Positions 25,486-35,154 of a stretch of DNA of 64,000 nt are shown piece after piece. The stretch's first letter is position 1. Each line of letters opens with the position of its first letter. This DNA is from Persicirhabdus sediminis (lineage in GTDB: Bacteria; Verrucomicrobiota; Verrucomicrobiia; Verrucomicrobiales; Akkermansiaceae). The stretch is from NCBI RefSeq assembly GCF_016595495.1, contig NZ_JAENIM010000023.1:1-64000 (forward strand). Reading direction: 5' to 3'. The translations under genes were made by a program, and so were the position numbers. The notes beneath the pieces were generated by a model, which ran no database searches, was not told where the DNA came from, and saw nothing but the letters and a program-made list of their open reading frames with translations.

Positions 25486-25531
25486 CAGTAAAACTTACAG
25501 ACAAGTCAATCAACGATTGTAATTTTTACAG
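25486..25531. promoter_or_regulatory. Paired palindromes upstream of the VWA gene (activator site candidate)
   Basis: TTGTAATTTTTACAG at 25517-25531 differs from the 15318/15348 palindrome in one base. CAGTAAAACTTACAG at 25486-25500 matches its complement at 13 of 15 bases. Start-to-start spacing is 31 bp. The centres are about 111 and 142 bp from the -12 box of the VWA promoter. They also lie 75-120 bp upstream of the oppositely oriented gene at 25606. Confidence 0.7.
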
Positions 25532-25605
25532 CCTCGTATTTACCCCCTTAAAACATTCTGACAAAACAGTTTGTAGCAACTACCAATGGCTGTTATCTAT
25601 ACATC

Positions 25606-26244
25606 ATGGGTAATAATTTCGCTAGACCGTTAGAAGATAGAGTCCTTGTCTATGCGCTCATCATAATTTCGTCTATGGTTGCTCTTATTTCAGCCTTTAT
25701 CGTCAACCGCAAACATGAGAACCGAGAGCTCATGAACCAGACTGAGCCGGAAATCATTGCCCATGAGGTGGCGCAGACTAACAAGGGGAAATGGTATTCC
25801 CCCTACCAGAGTAATCTAGAAGAAATAAGCAATACTTTCCGCCAGCTCACCAACGAAAAACGCTCCTACGTCATCTTTACTAATGGCAGCGTGGTACCCA
25901 TCACCGAACCCAACAGATCTCCAGCTGAATCGGCCAAACAAATCATCGAACGCTATGCCTGTCCCGAAGTAAGATTCCAGCTGGCTGAAACTAAAGAAGG
26001 CAATTTTATGGTCAACTTCGAAGGCCGAATCATCGTTCTCGTTTACGCCAAGGACATGAACGAAAATGCCGAAGTGCTGCAAGATTACTACAGAGGATTA
26101 ACGGCGGATGAAATCAATGCCTTATACCTCAAAAAACAAGAACTCCCTTACAAATCACGCATTGGCATTCTAGCTAGATCACTCCTGCTAGCAGACAAAA
26201 AAGAGCCCGAGATCTATAAGATTCTCAAGCTCAAAGAAAGCTAA
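25606..26244 (+). CDS. Unknown protein with one N-terminal membrane segment
   Basis: The 212-residue product has one hydrophobic segment (about residues 13-33, VLVYALIIISSMVALISAFI) preceded by few charges. A soluble domain follows, with alternating strands and helices (SYVIFTNGSVVPI, ESAKQIIERYACPEVRFQL, MVNFEGRIIVLVYA). I do not recognise a family. It is divergent from the VWA/PEP-CTERM gene and shares its palindromes, so co-regulation is possible; no sigma54 promoter is visible on its own side. It converges with the hybrid kinase gene. Confidence 0.65.
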   Translation: MGNNFARPLEDRVLVYALIIISSMVALISAFIVNRKHENRELMNQTEPEIIAHEVAQTNKGKWYSPYQSNLEEISNTFRQLTNEKRSYVIFTNGSVVPITEPNRSPAESAKQIIERYACPEVRFQLAETKEGNFMVNFEGRIIVLVYAKDMNENAEVLQDYYRGLTADEINALYLKKQELPYKSRIGILARSLLLADKKEPEIYKILKLKES

Positions 26245-26270
26245 CAAGCGAAGATACCCAATCCACTAAT

Positions 26271-28367
26271 CTAGCTAGAAACGGCTTGGTGGCAGTATTT
26301 TTCAATCACCTTGCGAAGATTATCAACGTTGATAGGTTTCGCTAGATAGCCATTCATGCCCACTTTCAAACAGCGGTCTTCATCTTCAGGTAAGGCATTG
26401 GCTGTCATCGCTACGATGGGAATCGACTTATTGGCTTCACCAGCTTTGCCTTCGCGAATCAGGGTCGTCGCTTGTAAACCGTCCATCACAGGCATCTGGA
26501 TATCCATCAGAACTAGCTGGAACGGTGCGGAATCTGCAATCACCTTGATAGCCTCTTCACCATTGTTAGCTAGCTCAACTTCCAGCTGCTCTTTGCTAAG
26601 CAAGACCTTAGCCAAGCGAGCATTGATTTGATTATCCTCTACCAAAAGAACTCTATCACCAGCTGTGATAGCCGCGCTACTATTTGGATGTAACTTCTTC
26701 AGCTGCGCTTGGTGGCTCATCAATGCATCTATCAGGCATTTCTTAAGAATCGCCTTTTTCAAAGGTTTATAAAGCACTGTCTGATAGCCGAGACTATGCG
26801 CTAGGTCACGCTGGCCAGCTAGACGAGATGAGGAAAGTAAGACCATGCCCGCTTTTCGTTTGGTAAATCTACGTGTCACCTCACGGGCAAACTCAAAGCC
26901 ATCCATCTCGGGCATCAACATATCTACAACAAACAAATCAAATCCAGCGCGGTCTTCGTGAATGATCTGCAAGGCCTCGCGACATGAGGAAACCATCGTC
27001 ACGTCACATTCCCACTGAGTGAGCCAGGCTTGAAGCAGGAGTAGGTTTTCAATTCTATCATCAATCACTAATAGCCTCTGACCTTTCAGCACATCTGCCT
27101 GAAGATCGCTTTCTTGTTCTTTATCCTGCACGGCATAAACTGGCAGGGTGAAATGGAATGAAGATCCTTTGCCACGTGTCGACGTCGCATCGATGGTTCC
27201 GCCCATCGCCTCTACCAACTGGCGACAAATCGCCAATCCGAGGCCGGTTCCGCCATACTTACGTGTTGTCGACGCATCAGCCTGCTCAAATGGGTTGAAG
27301 ATACTGTCCTTGGTTTTTGTATCAAAGCCGATCCCTTCATCTTCGACGCTGAATTTAATAAAGTGTGGCCCGCAACTCTCAACGACAACTCGCACCATGC
27401 CTTCGTTAGTAAACTTAATGCCATTAGAAATTAGATTGAGCAAGACCTGTTGGAGCCTGGACGCATCGCCATGTAGGACATCGGGAACCTCCTCGCCAAT
27501 TGAACTCGTCAGCAAGATTCCCTTAGCTGTAGCAGCAGGCAGCTGAATATCGATGCAATGTTCGATACTTTCGACGACATCAAAATCGACAAACTCCAGT
27601 TCGACCTTACCGCTGTCTAGGCGGGAGAAATCTAAAATATCATTGATGATATGCAGCAGCATATCACCACTGCGACGAATCAAATCGAGATGTTGTTTCT
27701 GCTCTTCTGATAGTGGTGAATCCATTAGAATCTCGGTGAAACCTAGAATGCCATTCAATGGCGTACGGATCTCATGACTCATTGTCGCTAGAAAAAGTGA
27801 CTTCGCCTTGTTAGCTTTAATCGCCTCAGTGGTCGCCTTTTGCAGCTCCAGCTGAACTTCCACGCGGCCTGAAATATCGCGCACAATCCCTTGGCAAATG
27901 GTTTCCCCTGCTACCTCAAACTGAGTGGCTGAAATTTCCACGGGCAGCGGAGCGCCTTCACTGCGAACCATCACCGTTTCAAAGCGTACCAATCCAATCC
28001 GCCTAAGTTTTTCGGCGGCGTTAGCTGAAACCTCACGCTCTTCGCGCGGGTGAAGGTTCATGATATTTCCCCCTATCAGCTGCTTACGCGTCATCTTCAA
28101 CAGATCACAAATGCTGTTATTAACATCAATGATTTCGCCATCCTGGTGGTGTAAAATAATGCCATCCACAGAGGAGTGAAAGAGCGCGGTAAACTTCTGC
28201 TCTTCTATATGATAGCGTTTCGCCTCTTCTAGGATTTCCCTCTCTAGCTGTTTATTTGCCTCGTAGAGCTCGGTGCTCTTGGCTTCTAGCAGACCCTCAG
28301 CTTGCAACCTAGCGGATTTCTCCCTCAGGTAGCGCTTTTCCCACTTACTGACGTCGTCACCCGGCAT
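26271..28367 (-). CDS. Hybrid sensor histidine kinase: PAS, HisKA, HATPase, two receivers
   Basis: The 698-residue cytosolic protein begins with a coiled-coil of about 50 residues. A PAS domain follows (about 58-175, with SVDGIILHHQDGEIIDVNNS). The HisKA domain has His198 in LATMSHEIRTPLNG. The HATPase domain carries the N box LNLISNGIKFTNEG, DEGIGFD and GTGLGLAI. Two receiver domains end the protein; both keep the phospho-acceptor Asp (VVDMLMPEMDG and LMDIQMPVMDG). No HPt domain is fused. There is no membrane segment. It lies 2 bp downstream of an H-NOX gene, a classical arrangement in which the H-NOX controls the kinase in response to NO. An HPt gene at 12340 could relay the phosphate. Confidence 0.95.
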   Translation of the reverse strand: MPGDDVSKWEKRYLREKSARLQAEGLLEAKSTELYEANKQLEREILEEAKRYHIEEQKFTALFHSSVDGIILHHQDGEIIDVNNSICDLLKMTRKQLIGGNIMNLHPREEREVSANAAEKLRRIGLVRFETVMVRSEGAPLPVEISATQFEVAGETICQGIVRDISGRVEVQLELQKATTEAIKANKAKSLFLATMSHEIRTPLNGILGFTEILMDSPLSEEQKQHLDLIRRSGDMLLHIINDILDFSRLDSGKVELEFVDFDVVESIEHCIDIQLPAATAKGILLTSSIGEEVPDVLHGDASRLQQVLLNLISNGIKFTNEGMVRVVVESCGPHFIKFSVEDEGIGFDTKTKDSIFNPFEQADASTTRKYGGTGLGLAICRQLVEAMGGTIDATSTRGKGSSFHFTLPVYAVQDKEQESDLQADVLKGQRLLVIDDRIENLLLLQAWLTQWECDVTMVSSCREALQIIHEDRAGFDLFVVDMLMPEMDGFEFAREVTRRFTKRKAGMVLLSSSRLAGQRDLAHSLGYQTVLYKPLKKAILKKCLIDALMSHQAQLKKLHPNSSAAITAGDRVLLVEDNQINARLAKVLLSKEQLEVELANNGEEAIKVIADSAPFQLVLMDIQMPVMDGLQATTLIREGKAGEANKSIPIVAMTANALPEDEDRCLKVGMNGYLAKPINVDNLRKVIEKYCHQAVSS

Positions 28368-28369
28368 CG

Positions 28370-28927
28370 CTAACTCGTTTTGATGATGAACAATTCACGA
28401 CCACCTTCTAATGGCTGGCGCTCAACTTCGGCGTCAGAGTGAAACCATTTTAGGCATCCTTGAATCAAACCGTCGCAAACATCTTCTAAATGTCTGCTAG
28501 ATGAATAGATCATGTGTAAAACTTTACCACCGGGCTGGCGCTCACATTCAAATGTAGGCAGCTCAGCATCAGGATAGAGTTTTCGCACTTCGACATGGAT
28601 GTAGGTTTCTACTTTTTCGAGGAAATCTAGAGCATCTCGCGCACCATCCATGAACACAGGGTGCGCGTTCGCCAAACTGCTAAAAAGGTAGCTACCAAAT
28701 GCTGACAGGAGTTCGCCAGTAGGTACGCCAGTGATTTTAGACATAGAGACGACTAGGTCTACCATCTCTTTGTGATCGTAGGTCCCAACAGCCGTGTAGG
28801 CACCACCTGACGGCACATCCGCCTGCTCGATGATGTCGTCCACCATATCCAGACCGTGCTCGGCCTCCACCATTTTTAGAAATTCAACAAAAACAACCCC
28901 TTTCATAAGGGCATCATATTGAAACAC
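28370..28927 (-). CDS. H-NOX family heme nitric-oxide sensor
   Basis: The 185-residue cytosolic protein has the H-NOX layout: an N-terminal helical part, the proximal heme ligand His111 (YIHVEVRKLYP) and the Y-x-S-x-R heme-propionate motif at 141-145 (YSSSR). A distal-pocket Tyr, the mark of O2-binding members, cannot be assigned from sequence alone. Bacterial H-NOX proteins bind NO through ferrous heme and inhibit or activate a partner kinase encoded next door. Here that is the hybrid kinase, with a 2-bp gap. Length is normal. Confidence 0.93.
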   Translation of the reverse strand: MFQYDALMKGVVFVEFLKMVEAEHGLDMVDDIIEQADVPSGGAYTAVGTYDHKEMVDLVVSMSKITGVPTGELLSAFGSYLFSSLANAHPVFMDGARDALDFLEKVETYIHVEVRKLYPDAELPTFECERQPGGKVLHMIYSSSRHLEDVCDGLIQGCLKWFHSDAEVERQPLEGGRELFIIKTS

Positions 28928-29027
28928 TTTTAGAATAAATAAAAGTCAATTCTGGTAGATTAGATAATTTAATCTATCTGTATACTCAGGATTGCAGATA
29001 GATAGCAGGATTTCAGCTAGCTAGCAG

Positions 29028-29717
29028 CTAGATATCCAGCTGGTTTCTTACCAAACCATCTTTGACTATCAATGTGCGATCGCCAAGCTCTGCGAGATGT
29101 TCGTCGTGAGTAACCACAACTAAAGTCGCGTTACTTTCGTCAACAATCTCCATCAGCATCTGCAGCACTTCCTTACCATTTCGCGAATCGAGATTGCCAG
29201 TAGGTTCGTCGGCAAAGACGACTTCTGGCTGGTTCACCAACGCTCTAGCAATAGCTACACGCTGTTGCTCCCCACCTGATAGCTCAGATGGCAAGTGATC
29301 GAGACGATTTTCTAATCCTACTCTAGCGAGCGATTCTTTAGCTAGTTGGAATTTATTTTTCCCACCAATCATGGCTGGGACCATGACATTTTCCAGCGCG
29401 GTCAGCTCGGGCAGCAGGTAGTAATTCTGGAATATATACCCCATCTTGGCATTTCTCAGCTGCGCCTGTTTTTTGCGGCTAAGCCCGTAGAGGTCAATAC
29501 CATCAATCTCTACTCGCCCTTGCTGAGGCGCCTCCAAACCAGCGAGCGTATACATCAAGGTAGTTTTGCCCGCGCCACTTGGCCCACAGAGAAAAACTTT
29601 CTCACCGCGACCAATTTCCAAATCAACACCATGGAGAACCTCCACGCTTTTTTTAGCGAGTTGATAGCTACGGTGAACATCTTTGGCGACAATCCATGCT
29701 GGCTGATTCATGGCCAC
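29028..29717 (-). CDS. ABC transporter ATPase, LolD/MacB-type
   Basis: The 229-residue protein has Walker A GPSGAGKTT, the Q loop in MGYIFQNYYLLPELTALENV, the signature LSGGEQQRVAIARAL, Walker B VVFADEPTGNLD and the H loop VVVTHD. This subclass works with FtsX-type permeases, as in lipoprotein release (LolCDE) or peptide export (MacAB). No permease gene is next to it, so its partner must be encoded elsewhere. It follows the MATE gene by 86 bp on the same strand. Confidence 0.9.
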   Translation of the reverse strand: MAMNQPAWIVAKDVHRSYQLAKKSVEVLHGVDLEIGRGEKVFLCGPSGAGKTTLMYTLAGLEAPQQGRVEIDGIDLYGLSRKKQAQLRNAKMGYIFQNYYLLPELTALENVMVPAMIGGKNKFQLAKESLARVGLENRLDHLPSELSGGEQQRVAIARALVNQPEVVFADEPTGNLDSRNGKEVLQMLMEIVDESNATLVVVTHDEHLAELGDRTLIVKDGLVRNQLDI

Positions 29718-29803
29718 TACTTACTGCATTTTTCACAGCTCGACGAGCAGGAATTTCACCGCAGTGCGCTGACCTTAATCAAGCACTGGTGGCGAAATTC
29801 TAC

Positions 29804-31153
29804 CTAGAACTTTTTCCATGCACGCACACTCTGGCAGATGGCCGAGACACCTAAACCTGACGCCATGCCAATCCACATGCCCTGAGCACCAAAATCAGTC
29901 ATTTTAGCTAGAAATGCCCCCACTGGCACGCCGATGATCCAGTAGCTCAAACCAGCCATCCATGCTGGAATTTTCACATCCGCGATACCACGAAGCGCAG
30001 CCGCGGAGATGACCTGCATGCCATCGACGATCTGGAAAACACCAGCCACGATCAACAGGCTCGCAGCCAGCACAATCACCTCACGCTGCTCAACAATCTG
30101 AGCGGCAATCCATTCTCCAGCTAGTAAAAATGCCGCCATCGATACAAAGCTAGACATCAAACCAAACATCCAGCCACTCACTAAGATTTTCTTCAATCGC
30201 TGATGTTCACCTGAGCCCGTGACCTCACCAGTGCGCACGGTGATAGCCATCGATATGCCCAGCGGCACCATAAATGTGATGCCTGAACATGTCAGCGCTA
30301 CTTGGTGCGCCGCCAGCGGCACCTCACCTAACGAACCGATGACCAAGGCGCCAGCTGAAAACATGCCAACCTCCATCATCAAAAATAAGGCCACGGGCAC
30401 GCCTAGGTGCAGCATGGATTTGAACTCGTCAATGTGCCACGCACGCAGCCACTTTCGCGGCGCCCATTTTTTCACTGACGGCGCATGATTAATCCAAATG
30501 AAAACCGCCACCGCAGTGTAGATGCGCGAAATCAAAGTCGCCCAGCCAGCGCCTTCCAGCCCGAGCTCAGGAAATCCCCAATTGCCGTAAATAAGCAGCC
30601 AGTTGAGCACGATATTGGCAAATACCCCGGAGATAAAGATCCAGAACGATGGCCATGGATGATTAAGCGCATCACCGTGGTATTTCCAGCCAAGCGCTAA
30701 CATGGCTGGCAACAATGACCAGGTCACCAATTTCAAATATCCCGGTGTGATGGCGGTGACTGACTCCGGCTGGTCAAATAAATCCAATCGAGGAATCAGT
30801 AACATCACCACCGTAAATACGAGGGCAAAATACAGACAAGCTAGCCAGCTGCCGTGGCGAACGGCCTCGCGCACCGCAGCAAAGTCTTTGCGCCCCCGCC
30901 CCTGCGCCACCTTGATAGAAACCGCAGCGAGCAATCCCATGCTGGACACCAGAGGCACCATCAGCAGGGTATTGGCAAAAGTAGACGCGCCCAGCGGCAC
31001 CACGCCGATTTTACCAATCATGATGGTATCCGCCAAGCCGATGAGCATTTGCCCGATCTGACCAACGATCAGCGGCAGCGCTAACAGGATCGTTAATTTA
31101 GCCTCTTGCCAATAGCTGCGACCAACAGGCTCGTCGGATTGCGTCTTTTGCAT
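29804..31153 (-). CDS. MATE family efflux transporter
   Basis: The 449-residue membrane protein has about 12 hydrophobic segments in two related halves. It has the MATE start LALPLIVGQIGQMLIGLADTIMIGKIG and the repeat-half segment beginning HLGVPVALFLMMEVGMFSAGALVIGSLG. MATE proteins export cationic drugs and dyes or metabolites using Na+ or H+ gradients; the substrate is not predictable. Length is typical. Confidence 0.92.
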   Translation of the reverse strand: MQKTQSDEPVGRSYWQEAKLTILLALPLIVGQIGQMLIGLADTIMIGKIGVVPLGASTFANTLLMVPLVSSMGLLAAVSIKVAQGRGRKDFAAVREAVRHGSWLACLYFALVFTVVMLLIPRLDLFDQPESVTAITPGYLKLVTWSLLPAMLALGWKYHGDALNHPWPSFWIFISGVFANIVLNWLLIYGNWGFPELGLEGAGWATLISRIYTAVAVFIWINHAPSVKKWAPRKWLRAWHIDEFKSMLHLGVPVALFLMMEVGMFSAGALVIGSLGEVPLAAHQVALTCSGITFMVPLGISMAITVRTGEVTGSGEHQRLKKILVSGWMFGLMSSFVSMAAFLLAGEWIAAQIVEQREVIVLAASLLIVAGVFQIVDGMQVISAAALRGIADVKIPAWMAGLSYWIIGVPVGAFLAKMTDFGAQGMWIGMASGLGVSAICQSVRAWKKF

Positions 31154-31243
31154 AGCGCGTAGTCGTGTAAAATTTTGTTTCTGTCAAGATTTTCGACGAC
31201 ATACCCACACCTATTTGGGAAACAACCGTGTCCCTAGCTTAGT

Positions 31244-32644
31244 CTAAAAACTCACCGTTTCACCTAGCTGAGCAATATTCACTTCGCCATCGTGAACCTC
31301 CTCAAGAGCCATGCACAATGCCTGCGAACGACGTGGTTCACCGTGGACTAACCAGACTTTTTTCTTAGGTCCGCCCATTTTGTGGAAATAATCCATCAGC
31401 TCAGAATGATCGGCGTGCCCGGAGAATGAATCCATGATTTCCACCTTCGCTTTCAGCTCATGCGGCTGACCAAAAATATTCACCGTTTCGTGACCGTGGC
31501 GGATTTTCCACCCTAAGGTATTTTGCGCACAGTAGCCGACAAAGAGGATCGTATTTTTGGGATCCGCAATGCTGTTGCGCAAGTGGTGGAGAATGCGCCC
31601 CGCCTCACACATGCCTGATGCCGAGATGATGATGCTCTGGCCTTCGCGTGCATTGAGTTTTTTCGAATGTTCAACCGAACGAATCAATGTGAGACCTTCA
31701 AAACCAAATGGATTTCGCTTCTCTTGCAGGAATGTATACACGTCGTCGTTGAAACACTCTGGGTGCAGGCGGAAAATTTCCGTCGCATTCACCGCCAGCG
31801 GGCTATCTACAAAAACCGGCACCTCTGGGATTTTGCCTTCTTCTAGCAGCTGGTGAAGAACATACAGAATCTGCTGGGTTCGCTCGACGGCAAAACAAGG
31901 AATGATAATCTTGCCGCCACGGTCTAACGCGCGGTTCACAATCTCTGCAATTTCCTCACTAGCGCGTGTACCGAGCTCGTGCTCGCGGCCACCATAAGTG
32001 CTTTCCATGAGGAGAAAATCGACATGATCCGCAGCCTCTGGATCTTTGATAATATCATTATTACCTCTACCAACATCACCAGAGAATAGGAACTTCTTGG
32101 TTTTTCCGTCCTCTTCGTCCTTAATCGTTAGTAAAATCTGAGCACTTCCAAGAATGTGGCCGGCGTCGAGAAACTTTAAGGTGATCCCATTACCTATCAT
32201 CATCTCGCGACCGTCACCAATATTGACAAACTGCTTCATTGCGCGGTCTGCATCCAGTGCTGTGTACAGCGGCTCTATCAATGGCAAACCCTTTTTCTTG
32301 TTCTTTTTATTCACCCAGTCAGCGTCGCTTTTTTGAATCTTCGCAGAGTCTGTTAGCATCACCTGACACAAATCTCTGGTAGCAAAGGTAGCGTAAATAT
32401 TCCCTTCAAACCCTTTGGCTACGAGGTTTGGCAAGTTACCACTATGGTCAATGTGAGCGTGAGAAAGGATCACACAATCAATCTCAGCTGGGTCGAAGTG
32501 TGGAAAACAACAGTTAATCTGACGCGCATCATCGCGGTGACCTTGATAAAGGCCACAATCTAGCAAGATCTTCATTCCGTTGACCTCTAGCAAATGCTGA
32601 GATCCCGTCGTTGTGCCAGCGGCTCCACAAAACTTTAATTTCAT
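31244..32644 (-). CDS. MBL-fold beta-CASP hydrolase, RNA-processing type
   Basis: The 466-residue protein begins LKFCGAAGTTTGSQHLLEVN. It has the metallo-beta-lactamase motif LSHAHIDHSGNLP and later metal ligands, including DAGHILGSAQ. The beta-CASP insertion follows, with SASGMCEAGRILHHLRNSI and the C-terminal SGHADHSELMDYF. This matches the CPSF-like or YSH1-type RNA endonuclease/exonuclease family of bacteria and archaea, which lacks the KH domain. Activity on RNA is inferred from the family. Confidence 0.9.
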   Translation of the reverse strand: MKLKFCGAAGTTTGSQHLLEVNGMKILLDCGLYQGHRDDARQINCCFPHFDPAEIDCVILSHAHIDHSGNLPNLVAKGFEGNIYATFATRDLCQVMLTDSAKIQKSDADWVNKKNKKKGLPLIEPLYTALDADRAMKQFVNIGDGREMMIGNGITLKFLDAGHILGSAQILLTIKDEEDGKTKKFLFSGDVGRGNNDIIKDPEAADHVDFLLMESTYGGREHELGTRASEEIAEIVNRALDRGGKIIIPCFAVERTQQILYVLHQLLEEGKIPEVPVFVDSPLAVNATEIFRLHPECFNDDVYTFLQEKRNPFGFEGLTLIRSVEHSKKLNAREGQSIIISASGMCEAGRILHHLRNSIADPKNTILFVGYCAQNTLGWKIRHGHETVNIFGQPHELKAKVEIMDSFSGHADHSELMDYFHKMGGPKKKVWLVHGEPRRSQALCMALEEVHDGEVNIAQLGETVSF

Positions 32645-32779
32645 AATGATTCAATGTTATCTGCCAATATCAGACATAAATCACATTGTGGCCAGCAGAT
32701 TCCAGACGATTTCTCACAAGCCATTCATAATGAAACCGCAAAATCTAAACAATCACTCAAACCATCAATGATGAGCTAG

Positions 32780-33220
32780 CTAATCTACCACTTCTTCCAG
32801 CTGGCAATCCACTAGATCATCCATCTCTAATTCCCCGTCGCTAGATGGCTTTGATAGAAAATAACAAAGCGCTGCGTGACCGATTAAAATAAACATCCAG
32901 CTACCAACAGCTAGGCCAAAAAACTGCCAGTCGTAAATGCCTAAACTGGCAACCCAAATGAACTGAACCGCGTTGATGATGAGAAATAGAATCACATGAT
33001 AGACCAGACCAATAATCATCGCGCTGCAGCTATCAGACTCTAGCTGGCTCCACACCGAGGCATTGGCATACATCAAAATACAAAACACAATACCTACTGA
33101 TAGAGTGAGTAAAAAATCCTGCCGGCGAATGGCAACATCCATCAAGGCGACAAAAATCACAACTAGTAAAAAGCTGTATGAAGAGAACCGTGCTGTAGCT
33201 GAGCTTAAGGGGATATTCAT
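32780..33220 (-). CDS. Small polytopic membrane protein, unknown
   Basis: The frame can be read from a TTG at 33250, but the ATG at 33220 is the better start. The 146-residue product has about four hydrophobic segments and an acidic C-terminus (SSDGELEMDDLVDCQLEEVVD). I recognise no domain. It is on the same strand as aat and the MBL gene but separated by 100-135 bp from each. Confidence 0.6.
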   Translation of the reverse strand: MNIPLSSATARFSSYSFLLVVIFVALMDVAIRRQDFLLTLSVGIVFCILMYANASVWSQLESDSCSAMIIGLVYHVILFLIINAVQFIWVASLGIYDWQFFGLAVGSWMFILIGHAALCYFLSKPSSDGELEMDDLVDCQLEEVVD

Positions 33221-33294
33221 GAGGAGGTCTGGTTGCAAATTAATTGACAACTAGCAACTTAGCCCAAAATCAAAGTGAAAATCAAACAGTATTT

Positions 33295-33876
33295 TTAATT
33301 AGGCAAATTCTCAAGCCACGGGCTCACCGCCTCAGCTAAGAGATCAAGATACTTTTCCCTTGGGATTTCTTCCCCGCCAAACTGCCTCAAGTGATCGGTC
33401 ATCCACTGGGTGTCTAGCAGCGTCATCCCTTCAGCGCGCATCCACTCCACCAAATGCACCAAGGCAATTTTGCTGGCGTCGGTTTTACGCGAAAACATGC
33501 TTTCGCCAAAAAACGCATCGCCCAAGCGAACCCCATACAGCCCACCCTGCAGGCCATCTTCATCCCAACACTCAAATGAATGCGCCAAGCCAAGTTCAAA
33601 CAAATCGTGGTAGCTGGTAAAAATCACCTCATCAATCCAGGTCTGCTCACGGTCAGCACAACCTTGCATGACCTGAGCAAATGCCGTATTATGCCTTAGC
33701 TCAAATGGTTTCTTACGCAGCGACTTACGTAGCCCCTTGGGGATATGGAAGCGCTCATCAACAGGGATAACTCCGCGCATCATCGGCGCAAACCAATAGA
33801 TCTCACCGTCTTCTGCCATGGGGAAAACACCTTCCGCATAGGCACCTATCAATATCTGTGGAGGAATTTGCTTCAT
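33295..33876 (-). CDS. aat: Leucyl/phenylalanyl-tRNA--protein transferase
   Basis: Adds Leu or Phe from aminoacyl-tRNA to N-terminal Lys or Arg of proteins, tagging them for ClpS/ClpAP degradation. The conserved block begins PPQILIGAYAEGVFPMAE and continues IYWFAPMMRGVIPVDERFHIP. The second block is GLQGGLYGVRLGDAFFGESMFSR, followed by LLDTQWMTDHLRQFGG. I start at MKQIPP (33876), which gives 193 residues; an upstream Met at 33933 would add 19 residues. It is divergent from lptF. Confidence 0.94.
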   Translation of the reverse strand: MKQIPPQILIGAYAEGVFPMAEDGEIYWFAPMMRGVIPVDERFHIPKGLRKSLRKKPFELRHNTAFAQVMQGCADREQTWIDEVIFTSYHDLFELGLAHSFECWDEDGLQGGLYGVRLGDAFFGESMFSRKTDASKIALVHLVEWMRAEGMTLLDTQWMTDHLRQFGGEEIPREKYLDLLAEAVSPWLENLPN

Positions 33877-33984
33877 ACTTAGCTCGTTTTGGAGATCGCA
33901 CTCATGATGCACCAACACCATACTAACAACCACAAGAAAGCTCGACAGTGAAGCTTAAAAGAGCCATTTTCTGAGCTCATCTCA

Positions 33985-35127
33985 ATGCGCGTTCTCGACA
34001 GATACATAGCCAAGCAAGTTCTCCAAGCCACTATCTTTGGCGTTGCAGTTTTGACGGCTATTATGCTCTTGGGACATTTATTTCAGCAGATCCGTACGCT
34101 TTTGGTAGAAAATGGAGCTTCACCAGTCCTGCTGCTCCAGTTCATGGCCATTCTTGTGCCCTACTCACTTTTGTACACTGTGCCTTGGGGATTCCTAGCT
34201 TCTATCCTGCTAGTATTTGGGCGCTTATCATCTGAGAACGAGCTTGTTAGCATCCGCATGGCTGGCTGCAGCCTGCTGCGCACCGCCATGCCAGTTTTCA
34301 TCATAGCAGCCATTCTCAGCATGCTCGCATTCTGGATCAATACTACGGTGAGCCCGCAGTCAAAGGATCGCAGCCGGACACTGCTGCGTGAAATTGCACT
34401 CAACAATCCACAGGCCCTGCTCCAACCAGGCATCGTCAGTAATCGAGAAGAAGTTAAAGTCTTTGTAGAAGACATGATCAAAGACGACGAACTGAAGGGC
34501 CTGCACCTCTACCAGGTCAATGATGAGGACAACGGCGGTTTTCCTAAGAGTTTCATTTACGCAGAAAACGCCCAGCTGAAGGTGAACAAAGAAGCACGTC
34601 AAATCAGCCTCAAACTCAAAAACGTCTACGCCGAAACCCGCGATGCAGACGGCAAGACCGACATGGCCTTCATTGGCGAGCAAGAACCTGTGATCTATAC
34701 TTTCAGCAAAGACAACAAACGCGAAAAGAAACCGTCTGAGCTCACTAGCTGGGAACTCATTGAGCTCGTCAAAAGCGAGTCGATTGAAGCCTATCAGCTA
34801 GCTGGAAAATTGGGCCAGCCAATACAGGAAAAGGATCCATCTCGCTACAACAGCATGGGCCACGAGGTCCACAAACGATATGCATTTTCCCTTGCTTGTT
34901 GGTCACTTAGCCTAGTTGGCATCCCTCTGGGAATCAACGCCCGACGAAAAGAAACATCAACAGGACTTGCGATCAGCCTAGTTATTGGCTTAGGCTATTT
35001 TGCCTTCTTCTTTATCGCCGATGAATTTAACCGCTCCCCAGCCCCTACTGCCACCATTCTGTACTGGACACCTAACTTGGTCTGTCTGCTTCTCAGCGTC
35101 TGGTTATTCCGCCGTACCCGTGGCTAA
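33985..35127 (+). CDS. LptF/LptG-type permease (YjgP/YjgQ family)
   Basis: The 380-residue protein has three N-terminal and three C-terminal membrane segments around a large periplasmic beta-domain (about 110-290), the architecture of LptF and LptG. These are the permeases that extract lipopolysaccharide with LptB2. Only one such gene is present here, so its partner is elsewhere. It is followed by the SulP gene after 27 bp, and probably co-transcribed. Confidence 0.92.
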   Translation: MRVLDRYIAKQVLQATIFGVAVLTAIMLLGHLFQQIRTLLVENGASPVLLLQFMAILVPYSLLYTVPWGFLASILLVFGRLSSENELVSIRMAGCSLLRTAMPVFIIAAILSMLAFWINTTVSPQSKDRSRTLLREIALNNPQALLQPGIVSNREEVKVFVEDMIKDDELKGLHLYQVNDEDNGGFPKSFIYAENAQLKVNKEARQISLKLKNVYAETRDADGKTDMAFIGEQEPVIYTFSKDNKREKKPSELTSWELIELVKSESIEAYQLAGKLGQPIQEKDPSRYNSMGHEVHKRYAFSLACWSLSLVGIPLGINARRKETSTGLAISLVIGLGYFAFFFIADEFNRSPAPTATILYWTPNLVCLLLSVWLFRRTRG

Positions 35128-35154
35128 CCTGTTCACCCTCAGTTTAGCTGAATT

